DNA of 47,412 nt from positions 1 through 47,412 of the forward strand of contig JAFMDF010000036.1 in assembly GCA_017857395.1 (NCBI GenBank), in the 5' to 3' direction. The stretch's first letter is position 1. Each line of letters begins with the position of its first letter. Positions 35,475 to 45,737 of this stretch are shown here, piece after piece. The stretch is from Bacteroidota bacterium (GTDB lineage: Bacteria > Bacteroidota > Bacteroidia > Chitinophagales > Saprospiraceae). Below the pieces are notes generated by a model. It made no database searches. It was not told where the DNA came from and saw nothing but the letters and a program-made list of their open reading frames with translations. The translations under genes were made by a program, and so were the position numbers.

Positions 35475-36485
35475 TCAGTTTCGTACTACTGTTGATAATT
35501 GTTTTGGTTGAGCTGTAATCACCTCTAATTCTTTTAATGTTCCTCCTGCTATCATTCCTAAACTTCTTTGTTGCGTTGTATTCCCGAAAGCATATTCGCA
35601 GTTTTGTCCATTCCGACTACAATCAATTACTGCATCAAATAATTTCCAATAACCATAATAATCCACCGCATTCGTTTTAGTGATACGCAAGGCTTTTTTA
35701 GCAGTATAATTAAGGTGTCCAGAATCAAAAGCTTTATCTACGCAGTACGATTCATTATGCCCAGCAGAGATATTATTATCACTATCTAGCTGTTGTCGAA
35801 TTAGATTTCTATGAGGCGTATTCGTAGCGGTTTCAAATATTTTAACTCCCATTTCATCGCCTACAGTATAATCCTTTTCGTTGACTATCACTAATAATTT
35901 TATGTCTGCTGGCATTGCTTCATAAGTGGCTAACTTTCCGGCTTTAAAAGGGCCTGTTCCTGGTGCACAAAGAAAGATACCTTTAGGTTTTGGAATACTA
36001 TATTTTTCCCAATTTACCGTAATTTCTGCACCCAAAATACCACCATAGGAGTGACCGACAATACATAATTCTTCCTTTTTAGTTGGAATATGTTTACCAC
36101 TTTCTTCAATTATTTTTAAAGCAGTTTGAATGCCTGTAATTACATTGGGCGAAAATTGCTGAGGTTTGGGCGAAAATACATTTTTCTGGTATCGAGGATA
36201 AATAATTGTATTTCCTTTTCGTACTAAATGTTTTATCCACTGCCCATAAATCATCGGATTATAGCCGCCATAGCCGTGAATAAAAACGATTAAATTAGTC
36301 GTTTTAGGTTTTGGAGAAGCGGGTTCAAATAACCAAAAACCATCTTCTGCTTCCGCATAATTATGAAATAGGACAGAATCATGTTGGTAAGTCGCACTGC
36401 CTGGGCCCGTTGTTGGTTGTTGGGGAATTTGCCCAAAGGCTGGAGAAATAGAAATTAGAAAGAAAAAAACAAACAAGTTTTTCAT
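35475..36485 (-). CDS. Secreted alpha/beta-hydrolase family protein
   Basis: A 336-residue exported hydrolase with signal peptide MKNLFVFFFLISISPAFG. The fold is visible in NLIVFIHGYGGYNPMIYGQW (oxyanion HG motif), the nucleophile elbow CIVGHSYGGILGAE (Ser about residue 146) and KLLVIVNEKDYTVG (candidate Asp). A candidate catalytic His is in AFDSGHLNY. It may be an esterase or lipase; the substrate is unknown. It is convergent with the GH25 gene and separated by only three bases. Confidence 0.8.
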   Translation of the reverse strand: MKNLFVFFFLISISPAFGQIPQQPTTGPGSATYQHDSVLFHNYAEAEDGFWLFEPASPKPKTTNLIVFIHGYGGYNPMIYGQWIKHLVRKGNTIIYPRYQKNVFSPKPQQFSPNVITGIQTALKIIEESGKHIPTKKEELCIVGHSYGGILGAEITVNWEKYSIPKPKGIFLCAPGTGPFKAGKLATYEAMPADIKLLVIVNEKDYTVGDEMGVKIFETATNTPHRNLIRQQLDSDNNISAGHNESYCVDKAFDSGHLNYTAKKALRITKTNAVDYYGYWKLFDAVIDCSRNGQNCEYAFGNTTQQRSLGMIAGGTLKELEVITAQPKQLSTVVRN

Positions 36486-36850
36486 TATGCAGTGGATTAT
36501 TTTTTAACAATTGGGTGATTTTCAAAGACAAATACTTAAAGGAAACGGATAAAACCTAATTTCGTTTTAGTATTTTCTTATCTTTATTAATATAGCAATG
36601 CCTTTGTCTGAATTGCATGTCAATATTCAATTTGACGACAGCTAATTATTAATCTCCTGCCAACCTTACCTTTACTTTTTCAATTCTCCGCCATTCTGTC
36701 ATAAAAAAGACCAAAATCTAGCATTGGTATAAATTATGTACCCATTTATCAGATATTAAGCTTCCCTATAGAACGATAGATACCAATACTTGTTATCTTT
36801 GCGTTTTCAATTCAATAATAGACATTTAAACGAAATAATATAAACGACCC
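36486..36850. promoter_or_regulatory. Divergent promoter region of secA
   Basis: About 365 bases without a gene. TATCTTTG at 36794-36801 is an exact -7 TAnnTTTG match 50 bases before the secA ATG; no clear -33 motif is seen. The rest shows nothing I recognise. Confidence 0.55.
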
Positions 36851-39800
36851 ATGTTTGGATTTATAAAGAAATTGTTTGGTACTAAATATGATAGAGATGA
36901 GGCACATTATATGCCTTTTGTGGACCAAACCAATGAGGAATTTGCCAAATTGCAAAATCTTAGCCACGATGAATTGAGGAATAAGACCCTTGAATTTAGA
37001 GCAAGAATCAAAGAACATTTATCTGGTATTGATGAAGATATTCAGTCTTTAAAAAATCAAGCTAAGACAGAAGAAAATTTGTATGAAAAGGAATCTCTTT
37101 TTAAACAAATGGATGAAATTACGAAGGAGAGAGATAAGCATTTAGAAGATATTCTGAAAGAGTTATTACCAGAAGCTTTTGCGGTGGTTAAAGAAACGGC
37201 TCGTCGTTTTTCTGCTAATCAGAACATCATGGTTACTGTAACAGACCACGATAGAAACTTAGCTGGAAATACCAAGAAAAATTATATCACCATTGATGGA
37301 AATCAAGCTACTTGGAAAAATAGTTGGTTAGCTGCTGGTGGGGAGATTACTTGGAATATGGTGCATTATGATGTGCAGTTGATTGGTGGAATGGTATTGC
37401 ATGATGGAAAGATTGCGGAGATGGCAACTGGGGAAGGAAAGACTTTAGTAGCTACTTTACCAGCCTATCTAAATGGTTTGTCTGGTCAAGGCGTTCACGT
37501 TATTACGGTGAATGATTATTTAGCTCGTCGAGATTGTGAATGGGTCGGCCCTATTTTTGAATTTTTGTATTTGACGGTGGATTGTATTGATAAATATAAA
37601 CCCCACTCTCCACAAAGGGTAGCGGCTTATAATTGTGATATTACTTATGGAACAAATAACGAATTTGGTTTCGATTATTTGAGAGATAATATGGTGAAAT
37701 CTGAAGAGGAAATGGTACAGGGAAAACACCATTTCTGTATGATTGATGAGGTGGATTCTGTTTTGATTGATGATGCTCGAACACCTTTAATTATTTCTGG
37801 CCCAGTGCCTAAAGGGGCAGAAGACCAAGAATATTTAGAGCTAAAGCCAAAGGTGGAGCGATTGATAAATGCACAGCGAAAAATAGCAGCAGATTATTTA
37901 TCAGAAGCAAGAAAAGCATTCAACGCAGGGAATTTTGGTAATGGGGAAGGCGAAGTAGGATTGGCATTATTGCGTTCTTTTAGAGCCTTACCTAAGCATA
38001 AACCCTTAATTAAATTTTTAAGTGAAGAAGGCGTAAAAGTTGAATTACAAAATGCAGATAATTTTTATATGCAGGAGCAATCCAAAAATATGCATATAGC
38101 AGATGAGCCTTTATTATTTACGATTGACGAAAAGAACAGAAACGTTGAATTAACAGAACGTGGTGTTGAATATTTATCTAAAGGAGAATCTGACAATTCT
38201 TTCTTCGTAATGCCTGACATTACCTTGGAGATGATGGAAATCGAAGATGCAGAGGATTTAGAAGCCCCTCAAAAAGTAGAAGCAAAACAGAAATTATCTC
38301 AAGATTTTGCCGTTAAATCTCGTCGATTACACGCCGTCAATCAATTATTAAAAGCATATACGCTTTTTGAAAAAGATGACGAATATGTGGTGATGGACAA
38401 TGAAGTAAAAATTGTCGATGAGCAGACAGGTCGGATGATGGAAGGTCGTCGATATTCTGATGGATTGCACCAAGCTTTAGAAGCAAAAGAAAATGTAAAA
38501 ATTGGAGATATTACCCAAACGTATGCAACGGTAACTTTGCAAAACTATTTCCGAATGTACCACAAATTAGGTGGTATGACGGGTACAGCAGAGACGGAAG
38601 CAAGTGAACTTTGGGAAATTTATAAATTGGATGTAGTGGTGATTCCTACCAATCGACCAATTGTTAGAGATGACCGACAAGATTTAGTCTATAAAACAGA
38701 GCGAGAAAAATTCGATGCGGTAGTTAATGATATTGGGGTGTTGACTTCGCAAGGTCGTCCTGTTTTGGTAGGTACTACTTCGGTAGATATTTCTGAAAAT
38801 TTAAGTCGAGTACTAAAAGCGAAAGGCATTGATCATAATGTCTTGAACGCAAAACAGCACCAACGAGAAGCGGATATTGTCGGAGAAGCAGGTAAGCCAG
38901 GAAAAGTGACGATTGCAACGAATATGGCAGGTCGGGGAACGGATATTAAGATCTCTGAGGAAGTTAAAAGAGCAGGTGGTTTAGCAATTATTGGTACAGA
39001 AAGACATGATTCTCGTCGAGTGGATAGACAGTTGAGAGGTCGGGCAGGTCGTCAAGGTGATCCAGGTAGTTCGCAATTTTATATTTCTTTAGAGGATAAA
39101 TTAATGCGTTTATTCCAGTCAGAAAGAATTGCGAAACTGATGGATAAAATGGGACATGAGGAAGGAGAAGTTATCCAACACTCTATTGTTTCTAAGTCGA
39201 TTGAACGAGCGCAAAAGAAAGTAGAGGAAAACAACTTCGGTATCCGAAAGCGATTATTGGAATACGATGATGTAATGAATATTCAAAGAGAGGCAATATA
39301 CAAAAAACGTAAAAATGCACTTTCTGGAGAACGTTTATCGGTTGACTTAAATAATATGTTTTTGTCTTTGACAGAAAATGTGGCAGCAAGTCATAAAGAG
39401 GGAGGAACCTATGATACTTTCAAAATGGATTCTGTCGGATTAATTGGCTTTGATCCAAAGATTAGTAAGGAACAATTCGAAGAAAGTAGCACAGAGGAAA
39501 TAGTAGAAATGTATCAAAACGAATTTGTTCAATATTATGATGCAAAAAGTGAGGATATAGCAACCGTTTTATTACCGATTATCAAAGATGTTCACGAAAA
39601 CCAACCTCGCTATAAGGATATTCTAACGCCATTTACAGATGGTCGAAAAAATCCACTACCCATTGCTGCTAATATTAAAAATGCGGTGGAGTCGAATGGT
39701 AAAACGATTGTAAGTGATATTGAAAAAGCGGTTAGTTTAGCCTTGATTGATGATACTTGGAAAGAGCATTTGCGGTCAATGGATGAATTAAAAGATTCAG

Positions 39801-40174
39801 TACAATCCGCTTCTTTTGAGCAAAAGGATCCGTTGGTGGTTTATAAAATGGAAGCGTATAACTTGTTTGAAACTTTAGTGAATAGGGTCAACGAAGAAGT
39901 TACTTCTTATTTATCTAAAGGAACGTTGATTTTCTCTGGTGGAACGACTTTAGCGGAAGCTAAACAACGACAAACAGATTTTAGTAAAACCAATACCAAT
40001 AGTGATACTAGAAGCGAAGACGTTGCTGCCCGTAGAGCAGCAGAAGGTGTCAGTCGTCGAAGAAAACCAGAAACTTTCAAAAGAGAAGAAAAGAAAGTTG
40101 GTCGAAACGAACCTTGTCCTTGTGGTAGCGGAAAGAAATTTAAGCGATGCCACGGCAGACAAGTAGCGAGCTAA
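36851..40174 (+). CDS. secA: Preprotein translocase ATPase SecA
   Basis: The motor that drives proteins with signal peptides through SecYEG. 1107 residues, about 200 longer than E. coli SecA. Walker A is in [18 protein letters not shown] (about residue 195), Walker B in [20 protein letters not shown]; the second motor domain has [16 protein letters not shown] and [19 protein letters not shown]. Extra length comes mainly from an N-terminal helical extension (about 60-110) and an insertion of about 140 residues after LIISGPV, typical of Bacteroidota. It ends with a SEC-C zinc motif, [14 protein letters not shown]. The stop is TAA. Confidence 0.97.
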   Translation: MFGFIKKLFGTKYDRDEAHYMPFVDQTNEEFAKLQNLSHDELRNKTLEFRARIKEHLSGIDEDIQSLKNQAKTEENLYEKESLFKQMDEITKERDKHLEDILKELLPEAFAVVKETARRFSANQNIMVTVTDHDRNLAGNTKKNYITIDGNQATWKNSWLAAGGEITWNMVHYDVQLIGGMVLHDGKIAEMATGEGKTLVATLPAYLNGLSGQGVHVITVNDYLARRDCEWVGPIFEFLYLTVDCIDKYKPHSPQRVAAYNCDITYGTNNEFGFDYLRDNMVKSEEEMVQGKHHFCMIDEVDSVLIDDARTPLIISGPVPKGAEDQEYLELKPKVERLINAQRKIAADYLSEARKAFNAGNFGNGEGEVGLALLRSFRALPKHKPLIKFLSEEGVKVELQNADNFYMQEQSKNMHIADEPLLFTIDEKNRNVELTERGVEYLSKGESDNSFFVMPDITLEMMEIEDAEDLEAPQKVEAKQKLSQDFAVKSRRLHAVNQLLKAYTLFEKDDEYVVMDNEVKIVDEQTGRMMEGRRYSDGLHQALEAKENVKIGDITQTYATVTLQNYFRMYHKLGGMTGTAETEASELWEIYKLDVVVIPTNRPIVRDDRQDLVYKTEREKFDAVVNDIGVLTSQGRPVLVGTTSVDISENLSRVLKAKGIDHNVLNAKQHQREADIVGEAGKPGKVTIATNMAGRGTDIKISEEVKRAGGLAIIGTERHDSRRVDRQLRGRAGRQGDPGSSQFYISLEDKLMRLFQSERIAKLMDKMGHEEGEVIQHSIVSKSIERAQKKVEENNFGIRKRLLEYDDVMNIQREAIYKKRKNALSGERLSVDLNNMFLSLTENVAASHKEGGTYDTFKMDSVGLIGFDPKISKEQFEESSTEEIVEMYQNEFVQYYDAKSEDIATVLLPIIKDVHENQPRYKDILTPFTDGRKNPLPIAANIKNAVESNGKTIVSDIEKAVSLALIDDTWKEHLRSMDELKDSVQSASFEQKDPLVVYKMEAYNLFETLVNRVNEEVTSYLSKGTLIFSGGTTLAEAKQRQTDFSKTNTNSDTRSEDVAARRAAEGVSRRRKPETFKREEKKVGRNEPCPCGSGKKFKRCHGRQVAS

Positions 40175-40223
40175 TTCAGTTGGCAGTAAACAGTAAGCAG
40201 GTTTGCAGTCAAATCTCGAAAAA

Positions 40224-40823
40224 ATGACAATATCTAACTCCTATAAAAAAGAGCAATCGGCAATTCGTCGACTGCTCTTTTCTTTTCTATTGGCTTTATT
40301 TTATCTATTGCCAAATTTGTTAATAGCTCAAGAAAAAATAAAAGAAATAGCCATTGGTTATTCTATTATCCACGAAAAACTACCCGAAGGCTATAATTAT
40401 ACCCCATTATTCTTTACTGCAAGATTTCCGCTTCATCAATTTAAAGCCAAACGAAAAAGCTTTTTTACTGCCTTTGCAGAACCACAATTTATTTTAAATA
40501 ATCCACCAAACCCTTTTCCAGCCACCTTTGAATTTGGCGTAAATTTAGGTTTTAAATATTTTATACCTTTTACTGAAAAAAATGGTCTTGCATTCGCGCT
40601 AAGTGCAGGGCCGCATTATTTGTCGCTAGAAACAAGCATCCAAGCGAAAGGCTTTATTTTTTCGGATAATATAGAAATGGGCTATTATCAGCAGCTTGGA
40701 AAACGGTTTGGCGGGAGCCTAAAATCAAGATTTAGGCATATTTCTAATGCAGGTTTTTTATCACCTAATATTGGCATTGATAATTTGTTTTTGATGGTGG
40801 GGTTTACTTGGAAAGTACTTTAA
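40224..40823 (+). CDS. PagL-like lipid A deacylase
   Basis: A 199-residue outer-membrane barrel. The start at 40224 is the first ATG and gives a signal segment (RLLFSFLLALFYLLPNLLIAQ). The C-terminal motif FRHISNAGFLSPNIGIDNL matches the PagL/acyloxyacyl-hydrolase family, where the His and Ser are catalytic; an acidic residue follows (GID). Such enzymes remove an acyl chain from lipid A in the outer membrane. It lies 49 bases after secA on the same strand. Its last 20 bases overlap the 3' end of the convergent PorE-like gene. Confidence 0.77.
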   Translation: MTISNSYKKEQSAIRRLLFSFLLALFYLLPNLLIAQEKIKEIAIGYSIIHEKLPEGYNYTPLFFTARFPLHQFKAKRKSFFTAFAEPQFILNNPPNPFPATFEFGVNLGFKYFIPFTEKNGLAFALSAGPHYLSLETSIQAKGFIFSDNIEMGYYQQLGKRFGGSLKSRFRHISNAGFLSPNIGIDNLFLMVGFTWKVL

Positions 40824-42687
40824 TTTCAATTCGGTCATTAATCGCATGTTCTTCAATCGTACAATCTATATCCATCAAACAATTATTAAGTGGTTGTTGT
40901 CCGCCATAACCCTTGGCGACCAATCTATTTTTATCAATTCCTTTTCTTTGTAGATAATCAATAATCTCCTCTGCTCGTTTCTGAGTCAAGCTCATTTTTT
41001 CTTCGTAACTATTGAGGTTGGCAGTATGTGCCGCTACTTCGATAGTTAGCGTAGGATTTTTATTTAAAATAATGGCTGCCTTATCTAATTCTTTAGCAAT
41101 TTTATAAGTGACAAAGTATTCGCCATCCAAAAATGCTATAGTAGGTAAGCCATATAGTTTTTTTGACCCTTTGTTTATTTCGGCTACATTTGTTAGTTGT
41201 AAAAAATCGGTTGGTTGACTAATTTCTTCTTTAGCTATTATTATTTCTTTTTCCTGGAATTCAGGCACTTTTTCTACTGGTATTTTTTCTTCTATAATAG
41301 CCACTTCGGTCTCTTTAGTTACTACCGTTTCAATAGGTGTTGAATTTATGGTAGAAGACATCATTTCTAAATGTTGTGCTTCCTTTTCTATAATAGTCGT
41401 TGTTTCGTGCACTTCATTAACATTAATGGCAATTGCTTGCGGAACAAAAGACAATAAAAATATATCATCATCGCCACCTGCTCTAGAAGAAGTAAATACG
41501 CCTTTTTCTTCCGCTTCATCAATAAAAATAGAAATATCATCAGCAGGGCTATTAATCGGTGCACCTAAATTAATGGGGCTTGCCCATGTTCCATCTTCTT
41601 TGATTTCCGTTACAAAAACATCAAAGCCGCCTAAACCCAAATGCCCTTTAGAACAGAAATAGAGTTTTCCAGTTGGATGCATAAAAGGAAAACCTTCATG
41701 CCCATCTGTATTAATTTGTTCGCCTAAATTTTCTGGCCGCCCCCATCTGTTTTTTTGTTTTCTAGAAACATAGATATCTGTGCCTCCTTGACCGCCTGCT
41801 TTGTCAGAAACAAAAAATAAAGATTTTCCATCTGGCGAAATTGCTGGATGCATATAATTAGAAGCTTTTCTGCAAAACGGAATAACCTCCGCTTTTTGCC
41901 AATTATTCCCATCATTAGATTTGGCTTCAAAAAGTTGTAAACAATAGGCATTTTGTTTGTTTAAAGAAGTTCCATTTCTAGTAAAAAACATGGATGAACC
42001 ATTGGGTTGAAAAGTTGCCATACCTGTATTTTTTCGGGCATCGTTGATTTTAGAAATGTATTCTTTCGGTTCGCCAAAAGTACCATCTGGTAATGCTTCG
42101 CTATGGTATAACCGTAAATAACTTCTATCCGTAGCACCTGATTTGGTATCTAAAAATTTTAGCTTCCCTTTTCTGTCAGAAGTAAAGACAATTCCATTGT
42201 CCCAAAAAACGGGCGCATTATCATCTTCTTCAGAGTTTTGCGGAAAAGCAGTTGCCGTAGCATGTCCAAAATAGGGCTGTACTGTTTTAGCAAAATCGCA
42301 AGCGGCAATCATTCTATCTACCGTTTCATCTTCTATCTCAATAGCTGCATACTTACTAAACCATGCTTTAGCTTTATCATATTGGCCGCTACTCATTAGC
42401 GTTTCTGCGTAATAAAAATAGGATTTTGTTTTGGCTCTATCATTGGCAACTATTTCTTCGTATAAATCGGCAGCTTTTGCCATTTGGTTGGTAATCTTAT
42501 AGCAAAAAGCTAATTTGCTCTTAATACTTAAATTCTTTTTCGTGACTAAGGCTTTTTGATAATGTGGTATAGCTAAAGCATATTTATCTTCTTTAAAAAG
42601 CTGGTTGGCTTTTTTTAAGTCCTTACTTTGACCAAGAATATTGACTTGAAATAGTAATAGAAGAATAGGTATAATAATTAAACGCAT
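40804..42687 (-). CDS. PorE-like TPR / PD40 propeller / OmpA-domain protein
   Basis: A 627-residue exported protein with signal peptide MRLIIIPILLLLFQVNILGQ. Residues about 20-130 are TPR repeats (ANQLFKEDKYALAIPHYQKA, AETLMSSGQYDKAKAWFSKY). About 140-400 is a PD40/WD40-like propeller (GIVFTSDRKGKLKF, PDGKSLFFVSDKAGG, PTGKLYFCSKGHLGLGG). A linker rich in Glu follows, and the C-terminal OmpA domain ends RAEEIIDYLQRKGIDKNRL. The layout recalls PorE of the type IX system. In the OmpA domain HTD is HTA, so peptidoglycan binding may be altered. Confidence 0.83.
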   Translation of the reverse strand: MRLIIIPILLLLFQVNILGQSKDLKKANQLFKEDKYALAIPHYQKALVTKKNLSIKSKLAFCYKITNQMAKAADLYEEIVANDRAKTKSYFYYAETLMSSGQYDKAKAWFSKYAAIEIEDETVDRMIAACDFAKTVQPYFGHATATAFPQNSEEDDNAPVFWDNGIVFTSDRKGKLKFLDTKSGATDRSYLRLYHSEALPDGTFGEPKEYISKINDARKNTGMATFQPNGSSMFFTRNGTSLNKQNAYCLQLFEAKSNDGNNWQKAEVIPFCRKASNYMHPAISPDGKSLFFVSDKAGGQGGTDIYVSRKQKNRWGRPENLGEQINTDGHEGFPFMHPTGKLYFCSKGHLGLGGFDVFVTEIKEDGTWASPINLGAPINSPADDISIFIDEAEEKGVFTSSRAGGDDDIFLLSFVPQAIAINVNEVHETTTIIEKEAQHLEMMSSTINSTPIETVVTKETEVAIIEEKIPVEKVPEFQEKEIIIAKEEISQPTDFLQLTNVAEINKGSKKLYGLPTIAFLDGEYFVTYKIAKELDKAAIILNKNPTLTIEVAAHTANLNSYEEKMSLTQKRAEEIIDYLQRKGIDKNRLVAKGYGGQQPLNNCLMDIDCTIEEHAINDRIEIKVLSK

Positions 42688-42819
42688 GGCAATTAATTTA
42701 GAGCATCAACAGAAATGCTTAACTTGCGAAAGGAGTTAATCTATAACACCTGCGCCTTATATATTATAACAAAAACTATGCGAAAAAGCGTTAAAAATAA
42801 CCTAAATTAAGTAGTAGCC

Positions 42820-43185
42820 ATGGCAAAACATTTGGAAACAGGAAAAAAAGGAGAAGATTTAGCCGTTCAATTTTTAAAAGATAAAGGATATGAAATATTG
42901 GAAACCAATTGGCGATTCCGTCGGTCAGAAGTAGACATCATCGCAAAAGATGGGCTTATTCTCGTTTTTGTAGAAGTGAAAACTCGCAGCTATGATTATT
43001 TTGGGAAGCCCGAATCTTTTGTTTCTGCTCGAAAAAAGGTGTTATTGCAAGATGCCGCTGCTGCCTATATGCATGAAATTAACCATACTTGGGAAATTCG
43101 CTTTGATATTATTGGTATCCTAATGCCGAGTCCTAAACATATTGAGATTAACCATTTTGAAGATGCTTTTTTTCCTGGACTATAA
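42820..43185 (+). CDS. yraN: YraN/UPF0102 endonuclease-like protein
   Basis: A 121-residue protein of the UPF0102 family with a PD-(D/E)XK nuclease fold: GKKGEDLAVQFLKDKGYEIL, NWRFRRSEVDIIAKDG and LVFVEVKTRSYDYFGKPE, with the catalytic Asp, Glu and Lys in place. Function in the cell is unsettled; links to recombination or Holliday junctions have been suggested for relatives. It is divergent from the PorE-like gene. Confidence 0.92.
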   Translation: MAKHLETGKKGEDLAVQFLKDKGYEILETNWRFRRSEVDIIAKDGLILVFVEVKTRSYDYFGKPESFVSARKKVLLQDAAAAYMHEINHTWEIRFDIIGILMPSPKHIEINHFEDAFFPGL

Positions 43186-43734
43186 ACACTCGTAGCAGAT
43201 AAAAAACAAGTCGAATAATTGGTATCTCTAGATAATCAACTAAAAAATTGATATTGTGAAATTTACTATTATAACGTCTAATATCTGTGTCCCTTTATTA
43301 ATCTGCGGTAGTGATTTTATAACACAGATTAATAAAGGGACACGGATATTTATCTTTTTTTAGCTGACGCTCTATCATTTCCCAAGGATTTTTTTATTCT
43401 TAGAAAAGATGAAGAATAAATGTTCAACTTGATAAAGTTAATTCATTAATGATTGATTTTTTGCGAATTGACTTTGTCGAATTAACATTTTATCCTTCCT
43501 CATTTATAGTTCATGGTTCTTTTAAGCGTTAATCAAATTAACATTTTTAACATTTATTTTGATAAATACAAGCATTTCGCCCAATTAGCCACCTTACTTT
43601 AGTAAACCAATAACCTCCACTTAACCGCTCTTAACATTAGAATCCTTCATTTTTGCTGCATGATTATTTGGAACAACAGCGAATTAATATTATAAAATTT
43701 TGCTGTGATTGTGTAACGAAAAAAATGAACCACC
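43186..43734. other. 549-base intergenic region with a 26-bp hairpin
   Basis: No gene is seen. Arms 43280-43305 and 43325-43350 pair over 26 bases with one G-T pair and a 19-base loop, followed by TTATCTTTTTT, so it may terminate yraN. The right arm reads ATCCGTGTCCC on the opposite strand, close to the core of the hairpins at 21970 and 29329. The remainder is AT-rich with several copies of TTAACATTT-like words (43551-43640), probably the control region of the next gene. Confidence 0.6.
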
Positions 43735-44421
43735 ATGAAGAAGATTCAAAATGTATTAACCATAGTTGCGGTATTATTTAGTGCGAGCTTTTCTTTTGCT
43801 CAAGTATTTGTAGGCGTTAAAGCAGGTGTTTATACCTCTTTTATTGATGTAACTCAAGCTGCGGAAGGACTGACCCAAAATGTTGAAGGATTAACAACGC
43901 CTACGTTCGGTATCGTTTCCGAAATAGGCATCAACGAAAATTTTGCTTTTCAACCAGAATTGCTTTACACAACCAAAGGTTTTAGTGTAAACCAAGGTAT
44001 TAATATCAATTTGGGCGGCTTCCCAATTCCAGCAGGCGTAACAGCTAGTACTAAAATTAATTACTTAGAAATGCCTTTATTGGCAAAATATAAATTTGGT
44101 AGCGAAGGCCTAAGATTTAATATTACCGCAGGGCCAGTTTTAAGCTATGCGGCTAATGCACAATTAGTGACTCGTGCCAACCTTTTATTGGATATTAATC
44201 CGCTCAAAACGAATATTGATTTAGATGCTTTGAATTACGAAAGATTAGAAGTAAGTGCGAGTATTGGTGCAGGCATGGCTTATGAAACTAGCGGCGGTGA
44301 ATTCTTTGTGGATGCTCGATATGTTCACGGTTTTTCCGATTTATATAATGCGCCTGTCGTTGACTTAAATTTAAAAAATAGAGGAATCGGTGTGACAGTA
44401 GGCTATAAAATGAACCTGTAA
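43735..44421 (+). CDS. Outer-membrane beta-barrel (porin-family) protein
   Basis: A 228-residue barrel of the Bacteroidota porin/OMP_b-brl type. Signal peptide MKKIQNVLTIVAVLFSASFSFA. Strands include VFVGVKAGVYTSF, FGIVSEIGINENFAFQPELL, YTTKGFSV, YLEMPLLAKYKFG, LRFNITAGPVLSYAANAQ and a final GIGVTVGYKMNL. It probably sits in the outer membrane as a small structural or transport barrel; no ligand can be assigned. It is preceded by a long AT-rich leader. Confidence 0.85.
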   Translation: MKKIQNVLTIVAVLFSASFSFAQVFVGVKAGVYTSFIDVTQAAEGLTQNVEGLTTPTFGIVSEIGINENFAFQPELLYTTKGFSVNQGININLGGFPIPAGVTASTKINYLEMPLLAKYKFGSEGLRFNITAGPVLSYAANAQLVTRANLLLDINPLKTNIDLDALNYERLEVSASIGAGMAYETSGGEFFVDARYVHGFSDLYNAPVVDLNLKNRGIGVTVGYKMNL

Positions 44422-44591
44422 ATTTAACAAATCTATATTACTCTTCCTAAGCTACTCAAAATATTTAGAAGACCGTCAGTATAATCGCATAATTGCTAAT
44501 AATTTTTTATTGTCCAAATTTTAAAATAAGTGACTAGATAACCGTTTCTTACTAAGCAAAGTATTTATTTTGTAGAAAAATTAATGCGACC

Positions 44592-45647
44592 ATGTATCGA
44601 CTCTTTCTGCTTTGCTTATTTATTTTTTTGCCTGCCTGTCAAGAACAACCAAAGCCCAAAGTAGCTGGTAAAGGAGTAATCCCTTACAAAAAAATAAAAG
44701 GGATTACCATGGGTGTGGTTGCCTATCAAATGACTTATCAAGATGACAAGAATTTAGTATCACATGCTACAGTTGATTCTTTATTAGCCGCATTCAATCA
44801 AGGAAATTCTCATTATGAGTCTACTTCGACCATTTCTAAATTTAATCAATCTGAAAAAGGAATCACTATTGAGCAGCGTGGTTTTGATCAACATTTTATT
44901 AAAAATGTACTATTAGCTCAAAAAGTTGTCAAAGAAACAAATGGTTATTTTGACCCTACCGTTGCACCTTTAATGAAGTATTATGGTTTTAGAAAAAAAG
45001 AAATAAAAGGCGTTACTACAATAGATACAACTAAGGTTATGGAAATTATGGCTACCCTTGGTTTTGATAAAATAAGTATTCAAAAAAAAGGGAATCAATT
45101 TCTTATTCAAAAAACAAATCCTCGAACACAATTAGATTTTAGTGCCATTGCTAAAGGATATGCCCTTGATGAAGTCGGTCATTTTTTTGAGCAGCAAGGA
45201 ATTCATAATTATTGGATAGATATAGGTGGCGAATCGAGAACTAGAGGTAAAAGCCCAAGCGGGCGCTGGTGGCGAATTGGTATCCAAGACCCCCGTGGCC
45301 CTAGAAATACGCCCATTGCCGTAGCGAATATGGAGAATTTGTCGATGGCAACTTCTGGAAATTACGAAAGTTTTCGAATTGTTGATGGCAAAAAAATAGG
45401 ACATACCATGAATCCCAAAACTGGTTTTCCTGAGTTGAATAACTTGTTAAGTGCGACTGCTTTTGCAGCCGATTGTAGTATAGCGGATAGTTATGCAACT
45501 GCATTTATGACAATGGGTATGGAAAAAGCGTTTAACTTAGCGCAAAAATCACCAAAAATTGAGACATACTTAGTATATTTCGACGAAAAAGGAACGGTTC
45601 AAACTAAATATACAGCGGGTTTAGAAGGGGTAATTGATGATTTATAA
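44592..45647 (+). CDS. apbE: ApbE-family FAD:protein FMN transferase lipoprotein
   Basis: A 351-residue lipoprotein (signal MYRLFLLCLFIFLPAC, Cys about residue 16) that attaches FMN from FAD to a Thr in membrane proteins such as NqrB/C or RnfD/G. Signatures are NSHYESTSTISKFNQSE, GYFDPTVAPLMKYYGF, LDFSAIAKGYALDEVG, YWIDIGGESRTRGKSP and the C-terminal HTMNPKTGFPELNN with FAADCSIADSYATAFMTMG, which supply the metal and flavin sites. No nqr or rnf genes are in the window. Confidence 0.92.
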   Translation: MYRLFLLCLFIFLPACQEQPKPKVAGKGVIPYKKIKGITMGVVAYQMTYQDDKNLVSHATVDSLLAAFNQGNSHYESTSTISKFNQSEKGITIEQRGFDQHFIKNVLLAQKVVKETNGYFDPTVAPLMKYYGFRKKEIKGVTTIDTTKVMEIMATLGFDKISIQKKGNQFLIQKTNPRTQLDFSAIAKGYALDEVGHFFEQQGIHNYWIDIGGESRTRGKSPSGRWWRIGIQDPRGPRNTPIAVANMENLSMATSGNYESFRIVDGKKIGHTMNPKTGFPELNNLLSATAFAADCSIADSYATAFMTMGMEKAFNLAQKSPKIETYLVYFDEKGTVQTKYTAGLEGVIDDL

Positions 45648-45737
45648 ATCTCAACTTAACGACTCAGGATAGGGAAGTTACTTGATAATAGGATTATCGA
45701 ATTACTTTAAATGCTCTACACATCTAAAATAAACGTA

